The notes beneath the pieces were generated by a model that saw only the letters and a program-made list of their open reading frames with translations, ran no database searches and had not been told where the DNA came from. A stretch of 64,000 nt of DNA from Flavipsychrobacter sp. (GTDB taxonomy: Bacteria > Bacteroidota > Bacteroidia > Chitinophagales > Chitinophagaceae). Below are positions 1 to 8,157 of the stretch, piece after piece. The translations under genes were made by a program, and so were the position numbers. The stretch spans positions 186,001 through 250,000 of the forward strand of contig JAEUVF010000012.1 in assembly GCA_016787265.1 (NCBI GenBank), given 5' to 3'. The first letter of the stretch is position 1, and every line of letters starts with the position of its first letter.

Positions 1-129
1 AGGTGTTTCCAGCGGCTGAAAACCATAAATTTCAAACACGCCTTTAATAGTGTTTAAAATATAACTTCGTTTACGCACGGTATCCGGACCAAAATCACGT
101 GTGCCGGATGGCAGGGAGGGTTTTGACAT
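1..129 (-). CDS. hisS: Histidyl-tRNA synthetase, N-terminal part (cut by window edge)
   Basis: Only the first 43 codons are in the window; the gene continues past position 1. The translated start reads [16 protein letters not shown] and continues through [10 protein letters not shown] to GFQPLETP. This is the N-terminus of class II histidyl-tRNA synthetases, where the P-x-G-T-R-D-F motif 1 region helps form the dimer and the histidine pocket. The enzyme charges tRNA-His in the cytoplasm. The start codon lies 7 bases after the phosphatase stop on the same strand, so the two genes probably share a transcript. Recognition rests on a short stretch, but the motif is characteristic. Confidence 0.85.
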   Translation of the reverse strand, partial: MSKPSLPSGTRDFGPDTVRKRSYILNTIKGVFEIYGFQPLETP

Positions 130-136
130 CTAAGTT

Positions 137-592
137 CTATTGGTGGTTTTCAATCAGTTTATCACAAGCCTGGCTGATCATCGCATATACATCATGGTAA
201 CCTGGTTCGGTTCCATACCAGGGATCAGGAACATCCAGGTTTTTCCCCGGGTGTAATACATTCATTAAAAGATCAACTTTGCTGGCATCAAATCGTTGCC
301 GGGCAATGGACTTCATTTCATCAATCACATCCTCCGCCATTGCGTAGATCAAATCAAACTCTTCAAAGTCGGCAGCCCGGAATCGCCTGGCCCGCTGCCG
401 GCTGATATCAATTCCATTAAGTTTTGCCACTTTCTGCGAAAGGGGATGGGGCGATTCACCTACATGATATCCATTGGTGCCGGCACTGTCGATCTGCCAG
501 TTCAATCCGGCTGCTTCCACTTTCGCCTGTAAAATTCCTTCCGCCAATGGGCTTCTGCAGATATTCCCGAGGCAGACCATCAAAATCTTCAT
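137..592 (-). CDS. Low-molecular-weight protein tyrosine phosphatase
   Basis: A 151-residue cytoplasmic phosphatase of the LMW-PTP family, full length for the family. The P-loop CLGNICRS is at residues 7-14, with Cys7 as nucleophile and Arg13 binding phosphate. The general-acid loop is seen as DPWYG near residue 122, a variant of the usual DPxY. Members remove phosphate from tyrosine or arginine residues, and some act with capsule kinases, but no kinase or capsule gene is visible here. It sits 7 bases upstream of hisS on the same strand. A perfect TAnnTTTG box ends 5 bases before the start codon, so the transcript may be leaderless. Confidence 0.92.
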   Translation of the reverse strand: MKILMVCLGNICRSPLAEGILQAKVEAAGLNWQIDSAGTNGYHVGESPHPLSQKVAKLNGIDISRQRARRFRAADFEEFDLIYAMAEDVIDEMKSIARQRFDASKVDLLMNVLHPGKNLDVPDPWYGTEPGYHDVYAMISQACDKLIENHQ

Positions 593-597
593 GGCGG

Positions 598-605
598 CAA
601 AAATA
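598..605 (-). promoter_or_regulatory. Bacteroidota -7 box for the phosphatase-hisS operon
   Basis: Read on the minus strand this is TATTTTTG, an exact match to TAnnTTTG. It lies only 5 bases before the ATG at 592, so transcription would start at or next to the start codon. No clear -33 TTG was found at the usual distance. Confidence 0.5.
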
Positions 606-695
606 GGACAGTTTAGTGTATGGAATCCTGTAGGCCCTGCATCTTAGTTTCAACACAGCGCTGCGTTCCTATTTATCCACACAAAACTTATCAGT

Positions 696-1514
696 ATGGA
701 ACCTTCTACCATTCTTCGCAGTGATGCGCTGGACATCCTTTTCGAAAATCGCAACAAACAATATGGTGCCTACCTGCTTCGGCGGGAATACCCCAGGCGA
801 TTGCTGATGGCCATCAGTGGGATGGCCTTACTGGTTGCGACTGTCCTCTTTTTTATGCTTCAACCCAAAGCCCCCAGGCAACTATTGGGTCCGGCTGTGA
901 TTGTTGATGACCTTACTCTTGTTACGCCACCTCAACCACCGGCTCCTGAACCTCCACCACCTCCCGCACCCGAACCACCGGCTCCCCCGGCAGCCACCCA
1001 ACAGTTTGTAAAACCAGAAATCGTTCCCGATGAACAGCAAACAGATCCACTGCCCGAATTAGCAATATTGGAAGACAGGATCATATCTACTCAAACCATT
1101 GATGGGCCAGCATCAGATGGTATCACCCGCCCGCCACAACCTGAAAACACAGTAACCGGTTCTGCGCCCATCACCCCTGCAAAAGAAGAAGCCCCCGCGA
1201 TCAGGGAAACTGCAGCTGTGATGCCCAGTTTCCCGGGCGGACTAGGAGCTTTGCAACGCTGGTTGTCAAAAAACCTCCGCCCCCAGGATGGCATCGAACC
1301 CGGCCAGCGGATTAAGGTAATCGCCCGCTTCGTGGTGGATGTGAACGGAAATATTACAGGAATCCGGCTAACCCAGTCAGGGGGAGCCCCCTACGACCAG
1401 GAAGTGCTTCGGGTCATTAATAAAATGCCGAAATGGAATCCTGGCCAGCAAAATGGAGAAACCGTGTCCGTTTGGTTTAATATCCCCATAATTTTCACCA
1501 GCCCGGAAGAGTAG
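696..1514 (+). CDS. tonB: TonB-family energy transducer (first copy)
   Basis: A 272-residue inner-membrane protein that would couple the proton-driven ExbB/ExbD motor to outer-membrane receptors. The cytoplasmic N-terminus carries the Bacteroidota TonB signature ALDILFENRNKQYGAYLLRR, shared in pattern with the second TonB at 25477. One membrane helix follows (about residues 36-56), then a proline-rich periplasmic spacer (about 75-110) and a C-terminal TonB domain (about 175-270) ending in a KWNPGQQNG-type motif. It heads a same-strand run with a small membrane protein, a PstS-like protein and a TPR protein. No exbB or exbD is adjacent; these lie 22 kb away. Confidence 0.9.
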   Translation: MEPSTILRSDALDILFENRNKQYGAYLLRREYPRRLLMAISGMALLVATVLFFMLQPKAPRQLLGPAVIVDDLTLVTPPQPPAPEPPPPPAPEPPAPPAATQQFVKPEIVPDEQQTDPLPELAILEDRIISTQTIDGPASDGITRPPQPENTVTGSAPITPAKEEAPAIRETAAVMPSFPGGLGALQRWLSKNLRPQDGIEPGQRIKVIARFVVDVNGNITGIRLTQSGGAPYDQEVLRVINKMPKWNPGQQNGETVSVWFNIPIIFTSPEE

Positions 1515-1571
1515 TAAAAGCGATACACCATATTTTTCCTAAATTGCCCAACGCAAAGCAAGCAGATTACA

Positions 1572-1808
1572 ATGGCAAACAATTCACAGGATAACAGAAG
1601 AAAGCAATACAGCATGATGCGATCCATCCTGGATTATGGAATGGGCGGACTAATCCTGCTGTTTGGTTTCTTCTTTTTGTTTTCCGAAAAACTGGGCTTT
1701 GAATTTGAAATGGAACCCTTTTTCAAGTACTTTTTTTCCGGACTTTGTATCGTATATGGCGCCTGGCGCATATACAGGGGTTATCAGAAAAATTATTATT
1801 CCGAATAA
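1572..1808 (+). CDS. Small two-helix membrane protein
   Basis: 78 residues with a charged N-terminus (MANNSQDNRRKQYSMMRS) and two hydrophobic helices at about residues 27-43 and 52-68, ending in a basic, tyrosine-rich tail. I do not recognise a named family. It lies 57 bases after tonB and 17 bases before the PstS-like gene, on the same strand, so it is probably part of the same operon. Its position suggests a small accessory subunit of the TonB or binding-protein system, but nothing in the sequence proves this. Confidence 0.75.
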   Translation: MANNSQDNRRKQYSMMRSILDYGMGGLILLFGFFFLFSEKLGFEFEMEPFFKYFFSGLCIVYGAWRIYRGYQKNYYSE

Positions 1809-1825
1809 GATTCAAGCGAACGTGT

Positions 1826-2746
1826 ATGAATAGGTGTTGGAAATTAAGTTGCCTGGTTATCACAACAATGGTTACATTCATTCGCTGCAATGACCAGAAC
1901 GTTGTCTATCGGAATGATACAGCCTCTTCAGGCACCATCCATATCAGCGTGGATGAATCCTTCAAGCCGGTTATTGATTCCCAGATTAAAGTATTTGAAT
2001 CTTCTTATCCCAATGCGAAGATTATTGCCCATTACAAACCGGAAGCGGAATGCCTGAAAGACCTGCTGGTTGACAGTATCCGGATGGTAATCGTTACCCG
2101 CCCCCTTTTAAAAGTGGAAGAACAACGCCTGAAAGATACCCTTCGGTATATTCCTGTGCAGGGTAAAATGGCTTTTGATGCGGTTACTGTGATTGTGAAC
2201 CCGGCAAATAAAGATTCCCTGCTCGATCGAAGCGATCTGAGATCTATATTAAATGGTACCAGCGGCTATAAATTCCGACCGGTGATGGATGGCCGAACGG
2301 CTACCAGTACCGTACGTTTTGCCATCGACTCCATTTTGGCGGGTGATAAACTCAGCAATGAAGTAACCGCAGCTGACAGCAGTACCGGGGTGATCGATTA
2401 TGTTTCCAAAAACAAGGATGCCATTGGTTTTCTCGGTGTAAGCTGGATCGGCAATAATGACGATCCCGTGCAGCTGAGTTTCCAGAACAAAGTTACCATC
2501 GCCTCTATTAAATGTGAAATTTGTCCAAATGACGCCTATATTAAACCCTATCAGGCAAATATTGCAACCCGCCGGTATCCATTGGTACGGGGATTGCATT
2601 ACATTTTAAAAGAAAATTATGAAGGTTTGGGCAGTGGGTTCGCGAATTTTCTCATCTATGAAAGAGGACAACTGATATTTCGCAGGGCGTATCTCTGGCC
2701 GGCAAAAATGGCTTTTGAGATAAGAAATGCAGGAATCGACGAGTAA
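1826..2746 (+). CDS. PstS-like substrate-binding protein
   Basis: A 306-residue secreted or membrane-anchored protein resembling PstS-type phosphate-binding proteins. The opening GTIHISVDESFKPVIDSQIKVFE and later blocks (VTVIVNPANKD, then a segment around SNEVTAADSSTGVIDYVSKNKDAIGF) follow the periplasmic-binding fold. I chose the ATG at 1826 because it directly precedes a hydrophobic leader; an earlier in-frame start overlaps the upstream gene. The leader ends TFIRC, where Cys may be lipidated, but Arg at -1 is unusual for a lipobox. No pstABC transporter genes are nearby, so a role in phosphate import is doubtful. In other Bacteroidota such proteins sit beside TonB and TPR genes. Confidence 0.8.
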   Translation: MNRCWKLSCLVITTMVTFIRCNDQNVVYRNDTASSGTIHISVDESFKPVIDSQIKVFESSYPNAKIIAHYKPEAECLKDLLVDSIRMVIVTRPLLKVEEQRLKDTLRYIPVQGKMAFDAVTVIVNPANKDSLLDRSDLRSILNGTSGYKFRPVMDGRTATSTVRFAIDSILAGDKLSNEVTAADSSTGVIDYVSKNKDAIGFLGVSWIGNNDDPVQLSFQNKVTIASIKCEICPNDAYIKPYQANIATRRYPLVRGLHYILKENYEGLGSGFANFLIYERGQLIFRRAYLWPAKMAFEIRNAGIDE

Positions 2747-2791
2747 TTCCATTATTTTAATATTTTTATCATCCGACTAAAACAGCAACGA

Positions 2792-4447
2792 ATGAAGAAA
2801 TACCTCTACAGTCTGGTATTGTCCGCAGTAATGTGTGGTAATGCCCTGTTCGCGCAGAGTGTGGATCAGGGTAAGAAGTTTTTTTATTATGAGCGCTATA
2901 ACAGCGCAAAAGAGGAATTGGAGAAAGTGATCGCTGCCAATCCCAACAATATTGAGGCAACCTACTGGTTGGGTCAGACCTTACTGGAAATGAAAGACGT
3001 GGATGGAGCCCGTGCCCTTTACCAGAAAGCTCTTTCCACCAATGGAAATGCTCCCTTATTATTAGTAGGTACCGGTCAGATCGAACTGATGGATGGTAAA
3101 AAAGAGGAAGCTCGTCAGCGTTTCGAAACTGCCATCAGCCTTACCAAATCCAGAGATATTGAGATTTTCAATGCCATTGGTCGCGCGAATGTGCAGGCTA
3201 AAGATGGTGATGCGGATTACGCCATTGAAAAATTAAACCAGGCTACACAGGTGAAGAAATTCAACGATGCCAATACCTACCTGATCATGGGTGATGCCTA
3301 TCGTAAAAAGGTAGATGGTGGAAGTGCCGTGCAGAACTACCAGCGCGCGCTGGACCTGAATCCTACCCTGGCTGCAGCCAAACACCGGATCGGCCGGATT
3401 TACCTGACCCAGAAGAACACCGATATCTTCCTGCCTGCTTTTGAAGATGCAGTAAGAATTGATCCGAATTACGCTCCTGCTATCTACGACCTGTATTATT
3501 ATTATTTCAGTCGTGATATCAACAAAGCCAAAGATTACTACGACAAATACCTGGCTGTATCTGATCCAACTCCGGAAAACGACTACGAAAAAACTGCCAT
3601 TCTCTACGCTTCCCGCAGATATGATGAAGCGATCAGCACAGCAAATGGTTTTATCGCCAAACTGGGTGACAAGGCAGATCCCAAATATTACAAGCTCATC
3701 GCATATTCTTATGATGAGAAAAAAGACAGCCTGAATGCCCGCAAGTTCCTGGAGCAGTATTTCGCCAAGCAGAAGCCTGAAGGATTCCTTCCCAAGGACT
3801 TTGAATTCCTGGCAAATACCCTGGCTAAGTTCCCGGGTAATGAGGCACAGGCGATGGAAAACTACGACAAGGCAATTGCTATGGATACTGCCATGGAGTC
3901 TAAACTGGAACTCATGACCAATGCAGCTGCACTGGCAAAAAAGACCGGCAATCGGGTAGGAGAGGCGAAATACCTCGGACAACTGTATGCTACTAAGAAA
4001 GATCCCAACAACCTTGACCTTTACAACTGGGGGTATGCCAATTACCAGGCATCCCAATACACAACAGCGGATTCCATTTTTGCTATCTACAGTGAGAAGT
4101 ATCCCAACGAAATTTTCGGATACCTCTGGAGAGCACGTGCCAACCAGGCCATGGATACCACCATGCAGCAGGGCTTAGCCGTTCCTCATTATGAAAAACT
4201 GGGTGAAATGGCGCTGAGCATTGATGCAGCTAAGTTCAAGGGTCAGGCGATTTCCTCTTATTTCTATCTCGTTCAGTATTATAATGATATCAAGAAGGAT
4301 CCGGCTAAGGCACTGGAGTATATTAATAAAGTACTGGCAATTGATCCTGCAAATGAAACTGCAGTTAAGATCAGAGACATCCTGAATAAAGCAGTGAATA
4401 AAAAAGCTGCGATCCGAAAAAAGCGGGATGCACTACTGCTAAGTTGA
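2792..4447 (+). CDS. Secreted tetratricopeptide-repeat protein
   Basis: 551 residues with a signal peptide ending at FAQ (residue 22), so exported to the periplasm or outer surface. The rest is a chain of TPR helix pairs, for example ERYNSAKEELEKVIAANPNN, then ATYWLGQTLLEMKDVDGARALYQKAL, and a late repeat near residues 505-535 (DPAKALEYINKVLAIDPANE). TPR arrays bind partner proteins rather than catalyse reactions. The gene is the last of the TonB/PstS-like run, 45 bases after the PstS-like gene, and is followed by a strong terminator. The partner is unknown; association with the TonB machinery is an inference from position. Confidence 0.88.
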   Translation: MKKYLYSLVLSAVMCGNALFAQSVDQGKKFFYYERYNSAKEELEKVIAANPNNIEATYWLGQTLLEMKDVDGARALYQKALSTNGNAPLLLVGTGQIELMDGKKEEARQRFETAISLTKSRDIEIFNAIGRANVQAKDGDADYAIEKLNQATQVKKFNDANTYLIMGDAYRKKVDGGSAVQNYQRALDLNPTLAAAKHRIGRIYLTQKNTDIFLPAFEDAVRIDPNYAPAIYDLYYYYFSRDINKAKDYYDKYLAVSDPTPENDYEKTAILYASRRYDEAISTANGFIAKLGDKADPKYYKLIAYSYDEKKDSLNARKFLEQYFAKQKPEGFLPKDFEFLANTLAKFPGNEAQAMENYDKAIAMDTAMESKLELMTNAAALAKKTGNRVGEAKYLGQLYATKKDPNNLDLYNWGYANYQASQYTTADSIFAIYSEKYPNEIFGYLWRARANQAMDTTMQQGLAVPHYEKLGEMALSIDAAKFKGQAISSYFYLVQYYNDIKKDPAKALEYINKVLAIDPANETAVKIRDILNKAVNKKAAIRKKRDALLLS

Positions 4448-4474
4448 CGATCAAATTAATTTAATTCTAATAAG

Positions 4475-4507
4475 AAGGCCTCCGGATTCGCTCCGGAGGC
4501 CTTTTTT
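4475..4507 (+). terminator. Strong Rho-independent terminator after the TPR gene
   Basis: A perfect 12-bp stem (AAGGCCTCCGGA paired with TCCGGAGGCCTT) closes a 5-base loop and runs into a T tract. It separates the TonB/TPR unit from the nuo operon. Confidence 0.95.
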
Positions 4508-4581
4508 CATCGATAAATGGCCATAAATCAGGCACAATGAACTTATTTTCAATGTTCCGCGTTTTATTTGGCAGGCTATCT

Positions 4582-4589
4582 TATTTTTG
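4582..4589 (+). promoter_or_regulatory. -7 box of the nuo operon
   Basis: TATTTTTG matches TAnnTTTG exactly and is followed by C, as in many Bacteroidota promoters. It lies 18 bases before the chosen nuoA ATG and after the terminator, so it is the likely main promoter for the whole operon. Confidence 0.55.
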
Positions 4590-4607
4590 CCCCACAACAG
4601 CAAAAGC

Positions 4608-5006
4608 ATGAATCTTTTTTTCTTACAAACTGCGGTTGCATCCAATACCACAATCAACTATTTGCCCATCGCAATCCAATTGTTATTTGCGCTGGGATTT
4701 GTTGCCCTGACCCTTGGCGGCACCCATTTACTGGGCCCTTCGCGTAAAACAAGTGACAAGCTGGAGAATTTTGAAAGTGGTATCGAAGCAGTAGGAAATG
4801 CCCGTCAACCTGTAGCAATCAAGTATTTCCTGGTTGCCATCCTCTTCGTACTGTTTGACGTGGAAGTAATCTTTTTCTACCCCTATGCAGTAAATTTCAA
4901 AGAATTAGGTTGGAGTGGATTCCTCGCTGTACTGATGTTTGTGGGATTCTTTTTATGTGGATTCTATTACATCATCAAAAAAGGCGCCCTCCGCTGGGAG
5001 GATTAA
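4608..5006 (+). CDS. nuoA: NADH-quinone oxidoreductase subunit A
   Basis: 132 residues with three membrane helices. It carries the family signature KLENFESGIEAVGNARQPVAIKYF and the LFDVEVIFFYPYAV segment of NuoA/ND3, whose loop lies at the quinone site. I start it at the ATG at 4608 (MNLFFLQTAV); a start 21 bases upstream would fall on the promoter box. It is the first gene of a 14-gene nuo operon and is followed after 17 bases by nuoB. Confidence 0.96.
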   Translation: MNLFFLQTAVASNTTINYLPIAIQLLFALGFVALTLGGTHLLGPSRKTSDKLENFESGIEAVGNARQPVAIKYFLVAILFVLFDVEVIFFYPYAVNFKELGWSGFLAVLMFVGFFLCGFYYIIKKGALRWED

Positions 5007-5023
5007 TCTAAAAACAAAAGATT

Positions 5024-5605
5024 ATGGCACGTCCGGTACAATACAATGTAAAAAATGAAGGCGGCAAGATTGTAACCATGGGAGAACTTCCCGATGGTCA
5101 TATGGGTGAAGGTTTTTTTGCATCCAAACTCAGCGATATCGTTGGGTTGGCCAGGAAGAATTCCATCTGGCCTCTGCCATTCGCAACTTCCTGCTGCGGT
5201 ATCGAGTTTATGGCTACCATGGCTTCTCATTATGACCTGGCAAGATTTGGTTCTGAACGCGTAGGGTTCTCTCCGCGTCAGTGCGACCTGCTGATGGTGA
5301 TGGGTACCATCGCCAAGAAAATGGCCCCGGTTGTGAAGCAGGTTTACCTGCAGATGGCGGAGCCCCGCTGGGTAATTGCTGTAGGAGCCTGTGCTTCTTC
5401 AGGTGGTATTTTCGATAGCTACTCTGTTTTACAGGGAATCGACCAGGTAGTACCGGTGGACGTATATGTTCCTGGTTGTCCGCCCCGGCCGGAAGCTATC
5501 ATCGACGGTGTAATGAAGATCCAGGAACTGGTGGGCAATGAGAGCATCCGTCGCAGAAATGGAGAGCGTTATAAAGCATTGCTTGAATCCTACGGAATAC
5601 AATAA
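5024..5605 (+). CDS. nuoB: NADH-quinone oxidoreductase subunit B
   Basis: 193 residues, on the cytoplasmic side of complex I next to the quinone pocket. It binds the terminal 4Fe-4S cluster N2. The ligands are visible: the tandem Cys57-Cys58 in ATSCCGIEF, Cys123 in VGACASSGG and Cys152 in VPGCPPRPE. Length and motifs are those of the family. It is 17 bases after nuoA and 20 bases before nuoC. Confidence 0.97.
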   Translation: MARPVQYNVKNEGGKIVTMGELPDGHMGEGFFASKLSDIVGLARKNSIWPLPFATSCCGIEFMATMASHYDLARFGSERVGFSPRQCDLLMVMGTIAKKMAPVVKQVYLQMAEPRWVIAVGACASSGGIFDSYSVLQGIDQVVPVDVYVPGCPPRPEAIIDGVMKIQELVGNESIRRRNGERYKALLESYGIQ

Positions 5606-5625
5606 TATAAATCAGCAACACCATC

Positions 5626-6141
5626 ATGGTATTGACGAATGAATTTATTACGCAGAAACTGACTGAGAAATTTGGTGAAACCATCACCAATATCGAAGAG
5701 CCTTATGGACTGCTGACCTTTGAAGTACCAAAGGAGATGAACCTGAAAGTGATGCAGTTCCTGCACGATGAGCAGGACTTGCAATTCCGCTTTCTGACTG
5801 ATCTTTGCGGCGTTCATTATCCAGACCAAACCGGCCGTGAACTTGCAGTGGTTTATCACCTGCACAATATGCCGGAGAATGTTCGGGTGCGGATGAAAGT
5901 ATTTACCAGCATTCAGCAGCCAGATGTATTCACCGCTACCAAGCTCTATGAATCAGCCAACTGGCAGGAGCGCGAAACCTATGATTTCTATGGTATCAAT
6001 TTCGTGGGACATCCCAACCTGAAGCGTATTCTGAATGTGGATGAAATGGATTATTTCCCAATGAGAAAAGAATACCCATTGGAAGATCAGACCCGGATCG
6101 ATAAAGACGATGAGATGTTTGGAAGAGGAGGAAGCATCTGA
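5626..6141 (+). CDS. nuoC: NADH-quinone oxidoreductase subunit C
   Basis: 171 residues, matching the 30-kDa subunit family, with the signature ERETYDFYGINFVGHPNL and KRILNVDEMDYFPMRKEYPLE near the C-terminus. It forms part of the hydrophilic arm connecting to NuoD. NuoC and NuoD are separate proteins here, unlike the NuoCD fusion of Escherichia coli. The gap to nuoD is 47 bases. Confidence 0.96.
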   Translation: MVLTNEFITQKLTEKFGETITNIEEPYGLLTFEVPKEMNLKVMQFLHDEQDLQFRFLTDLCGVHYPDQTGRELAVVYHLHNMPENVRVRMKVFTSIQQPDVFTATKLYESANWQERETYDFYGINFVGHPNLKRILNVDEMDYFPMRKEYPLEDQTRIDKDDEMFGRGGSI

Positions 6142-6188
6142 TCAAAAGAGGAAAACCACGACGCAACACCTTAAACAATTAGACAGCA

Positions 6189-7430
6189 ATGTCAGAACTC
6201 ATACAACAAGAACAGCACCACGTAAAGCTTCCGGAAGGCTCGATCGGTAAGCAGACTACCACGCTGAACCTTGGTCCCACACACCCTGCTACGCATGGTG
6301 TATTCCAGAATATCCTGGAAGTAGACGGAGAACGAATTGTGTCTGCAGAACAGACGGTTGGGTATATCCACCGGGCTTTTGAAAAAATTGCTGAACGCAG
6401 ACCGCTCTACCAGATCACGCCACTTACCGACCGATTGAATTATTGTTCGGCACCCATTAATAATATGGGCTGGCATTTGACCTGCGAAAAATTACTGGGC
6501 GTGAAAACTCCCAAACGCGTGGATTACCTGCGCGTGATTATCATGGAACTTTCCCGGATTTCGGATCACCTGATTTGTAATTCCATCGTTGGGGTGGATA
6601 CCGGTGCCTTCACCGGTTTCCTCTATGTGATGCAGTACCGCGAACTCATCTATGAAATTTATGAAGAGATTTGCGGTAGCCGTCTGACTACGAATATTGG
6701 TCGCATTGGTGGTTTCGAGCGCGACTTCTCCAATGCAGCTTTTGAAAAAATTGAACGTTTCCTAAAAGAATATCCGGTTGTATTGAAAGAGTTCGAAAAT
6801 CTCTTCCAGCGGAACCGCATCTTTATGGAGCGTACCATGGGAACTGGTGGCATCAGTGCTGAAAGAGCTTTGAACTATGGGTTTACTGGTCCCAACCTGC
6901 GTGCTACCGGCGTCGATTATGATGTTCGGGTAACCGCGCCGTACTCTTCTTATGAAGATTTTGAATTTGAAATACCTGTAGGAACCACCGGTGATAACTA
7001 CGATCGCTGGCTGGTACGTAACCAGGAAATGTGGCAGAGCCTTCGCATCATTGAACAGGCCTATCGCAAGATCCAGGAATTCAAAGGTGAAGAGGCCACC
7101 ATTTATCATGCTGATGTTCCGGAATATTATCTCCCTAAAAAAGAGGATGTATATACGAAGATGGAAGCCCTGATCTGGCATTTCAAAATCATCATGGGTG
7201 AAATCGATATGCCGAAGGGAGAAGTGTATCATTCAGTAGAAGGAGGCAATGGCGAAGTTGGTTATTACCTGATCAGTGATGGCGGCCGTGCACCGTTCCG
7301 CCTGCATTTCAGAAGACCCTGTTTCATTTATTACCAGGCCTATTCTGAAATCACCCAGGGTGCAATGCTGAGTGATGCAATCATAACATTAAGTAGTCTG
7401 AACCTGATTGCAGGAGAGATGGACGCTTAA
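6189..7430 (+). CDS. nuoD: NADH-quinone oxidoreductase subunit D
   Basis: 413 residues, the 49-kDa subunit that lines the quinone-binding cavity with NuoB. Visible family blocks are LGPTHPATHGVFQNILEVDGE near residue 28, YIHRAFEKIAERR near 59, and MPKGEVYHSVEGGNGEVGYY and GRAPFRLHFRRP near the C-terminus. Length is normal. It is followed by an unusually long gap for this operon (166 bases), filled by two different heptamer repeat arrays. Confidence 0.97.
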   Translation: MSELIQQEQHHVKLPEGSIGKQTTTLNLGPTHPATHGVFQNILEVDGERIVSAEQTVGYIHRAFEKIAERRPLYQITPLTDRLNYCSAPINNMGWHLTCEKLLGVKTPKRVDYLRVIIMELSRISDHLICNSIVGVDTGAFTGFLYVMQYRELIYEIYEEICGSRLTTNIGRIGGFERDFSNAAFEKIERFLKEYPVVLKEFENLFQRNRIFMERTMGTGGISAERALNYGFTGPNLRATGVDYDVRVTAPYSSYEDFEFEIPVGTTGDNYDRWLVRNQEMWQSLRIIEQAYRKIQEFKGEEATIYHADVPEYYLPKKEDVYTKMEALIWHFKIIMGEIDMPKGEVYHSVEGGNGEVGYYLISDGGRAPFRLHFRRPCFIYYQAYSEITQGAMLSDAIITLSSLNLIAGEMDA

Positions 7431-7440
7431 GGGAAATTAT

Positions 7441-7468
7441 GAATTAGGAATTGTGAATTATGAATTGG
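7441..7468 (+). repeat. Heptamer array, GAATT type
   Basis: Four consecutive 7-base units: GAATTAG, GAATTGT, GAATTAT, GAATTGG. It begins 10 bases after the nuoD stop and lies in the nuoD-nuoE gap. Confidence 0.85.
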
Positions 7469-7563
7469 AGCCCGGTAGAGCAGGCAGGTTAAGGAAGGGC
7501 GGGCACCCAATAGAAGAATAAAAATTTTATAAACAGATAAGGTTGAATTGGAGAGGAACGATC

Positions 7564-7591
7564 CTTTCACTTTTCACCTTTCACTTTTCAC
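7564..7591 (+). repeat. Heptamer array, TTTCAC type (nuoD-nuoE)
   Basis: Four exact 7-base units alternating CTTTCAC and TTTTCAC. The array ends 5 bases before the nuoE start, so it takes the place of a ribosome binding site. The reverse strand reads GTGAAAA/GTGAAAG. Confidence 0.9.
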
Positions 7592-7596
7592 TTTTT

Positions 7597-8094
7597 ATGG
7601 TACCATTTTCAGAGGAAAAACTGGCCAAAGTGCGGGAAATCATTGCAAGGTATCCGGAAGGGAAACAGAAGTCGGCCTTGCTGCCCGTATTGCACCTTGC
7701 ACAGGAAGTGCATGGCTGGCTGAGTGCGGAAACCATGGATTACGTGGCTTCCCTGTTGCAGATTGAACCAATCGAAGTGTATGAAGTGGCTACTTTCTAC
7801 TCCATGTACAACCTCAAGCCGGTTGGTAAATACATGTTTGAAGTATGCCAGACAGGCCCCTGTATGATCAACGGAAGCGATGACATCGTGGACTATATCA
7901 AACAGCGGTTAGGCATCGGTGTTGGTGAAACAACTCCGGATGGTCTCTTTACCCTGAAAACAGTGGAATGCCTGGGCGCTTGTGGGTACGCACCCATGAT
8001 GCAGCTCGGCAAACATTATAAAGAACACCTGACCCGTGAGAAAGTGGATCAGATTATCGAAGAGTGTCGCAAGCAGGCAGGACAATTAAACTAA
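7597..8094 (+). CDS. nuoE: NADH-quinone oxidoreductase subunit E
   Basis: 165 residues, the thioredoxin-fold subunit of the NADH-oxidising module, binding the 2Fe-2S cluster N1a. The four ligands are visible as Cys84 and Cys89 (VCQTGPCM) and Cys125 and Cys129 (ECLGACG). I start it at the ATG at 7597 (MVPFSEEKLAK); the in-frame upstream extension is encoded by the heptamer array and is not typical of the family. No Shine-Dalgarno sequence is seen. The presence of nuoE, nuoF and nuoG shows that this complex takes electrons from NADH. Confidence 0.96.
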   Translation: MVPFSEEKLAKVREIIARYPEGKQKSALLPVLHLAQEVHGWLSAETMDYVASLLQIEPIEVYEVATFYSMYNLKPVGKYMFEVCQTGPCMINGSDDIVDYIKQRLGIGVGETTPDGLFTLKTVECLGACGYAPMMQLGKHYKEHLTREKVDQIIEECRKQAGQLN

Positions 8095-8107
8095 GGAATA
8101 TGAAACA

Positions 8108-8135
8108 CTTTCACGTTTCACCTTTCACTTTTCAC
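8108..8135 (+). repeat. Heptamer array, TTTCAC type (nuoE-nuoF)
   Basis: Four exact 7-base units: CTTTCAC, GTTTCAC, CTTTCAC, TTTTCAC, beginning 13 bases after the nuoE stop. Confidence 0.9.
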
Positions 8136-8157
8136 GATTTAAAGATTATTGTTCCAT

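Noticed and set aside
3233..4057. Long minus-strand open frame (274 codons)
   Set aside because: Fully antisense to the TPR gene, with composition expected from a complementary frame and no family likeness.
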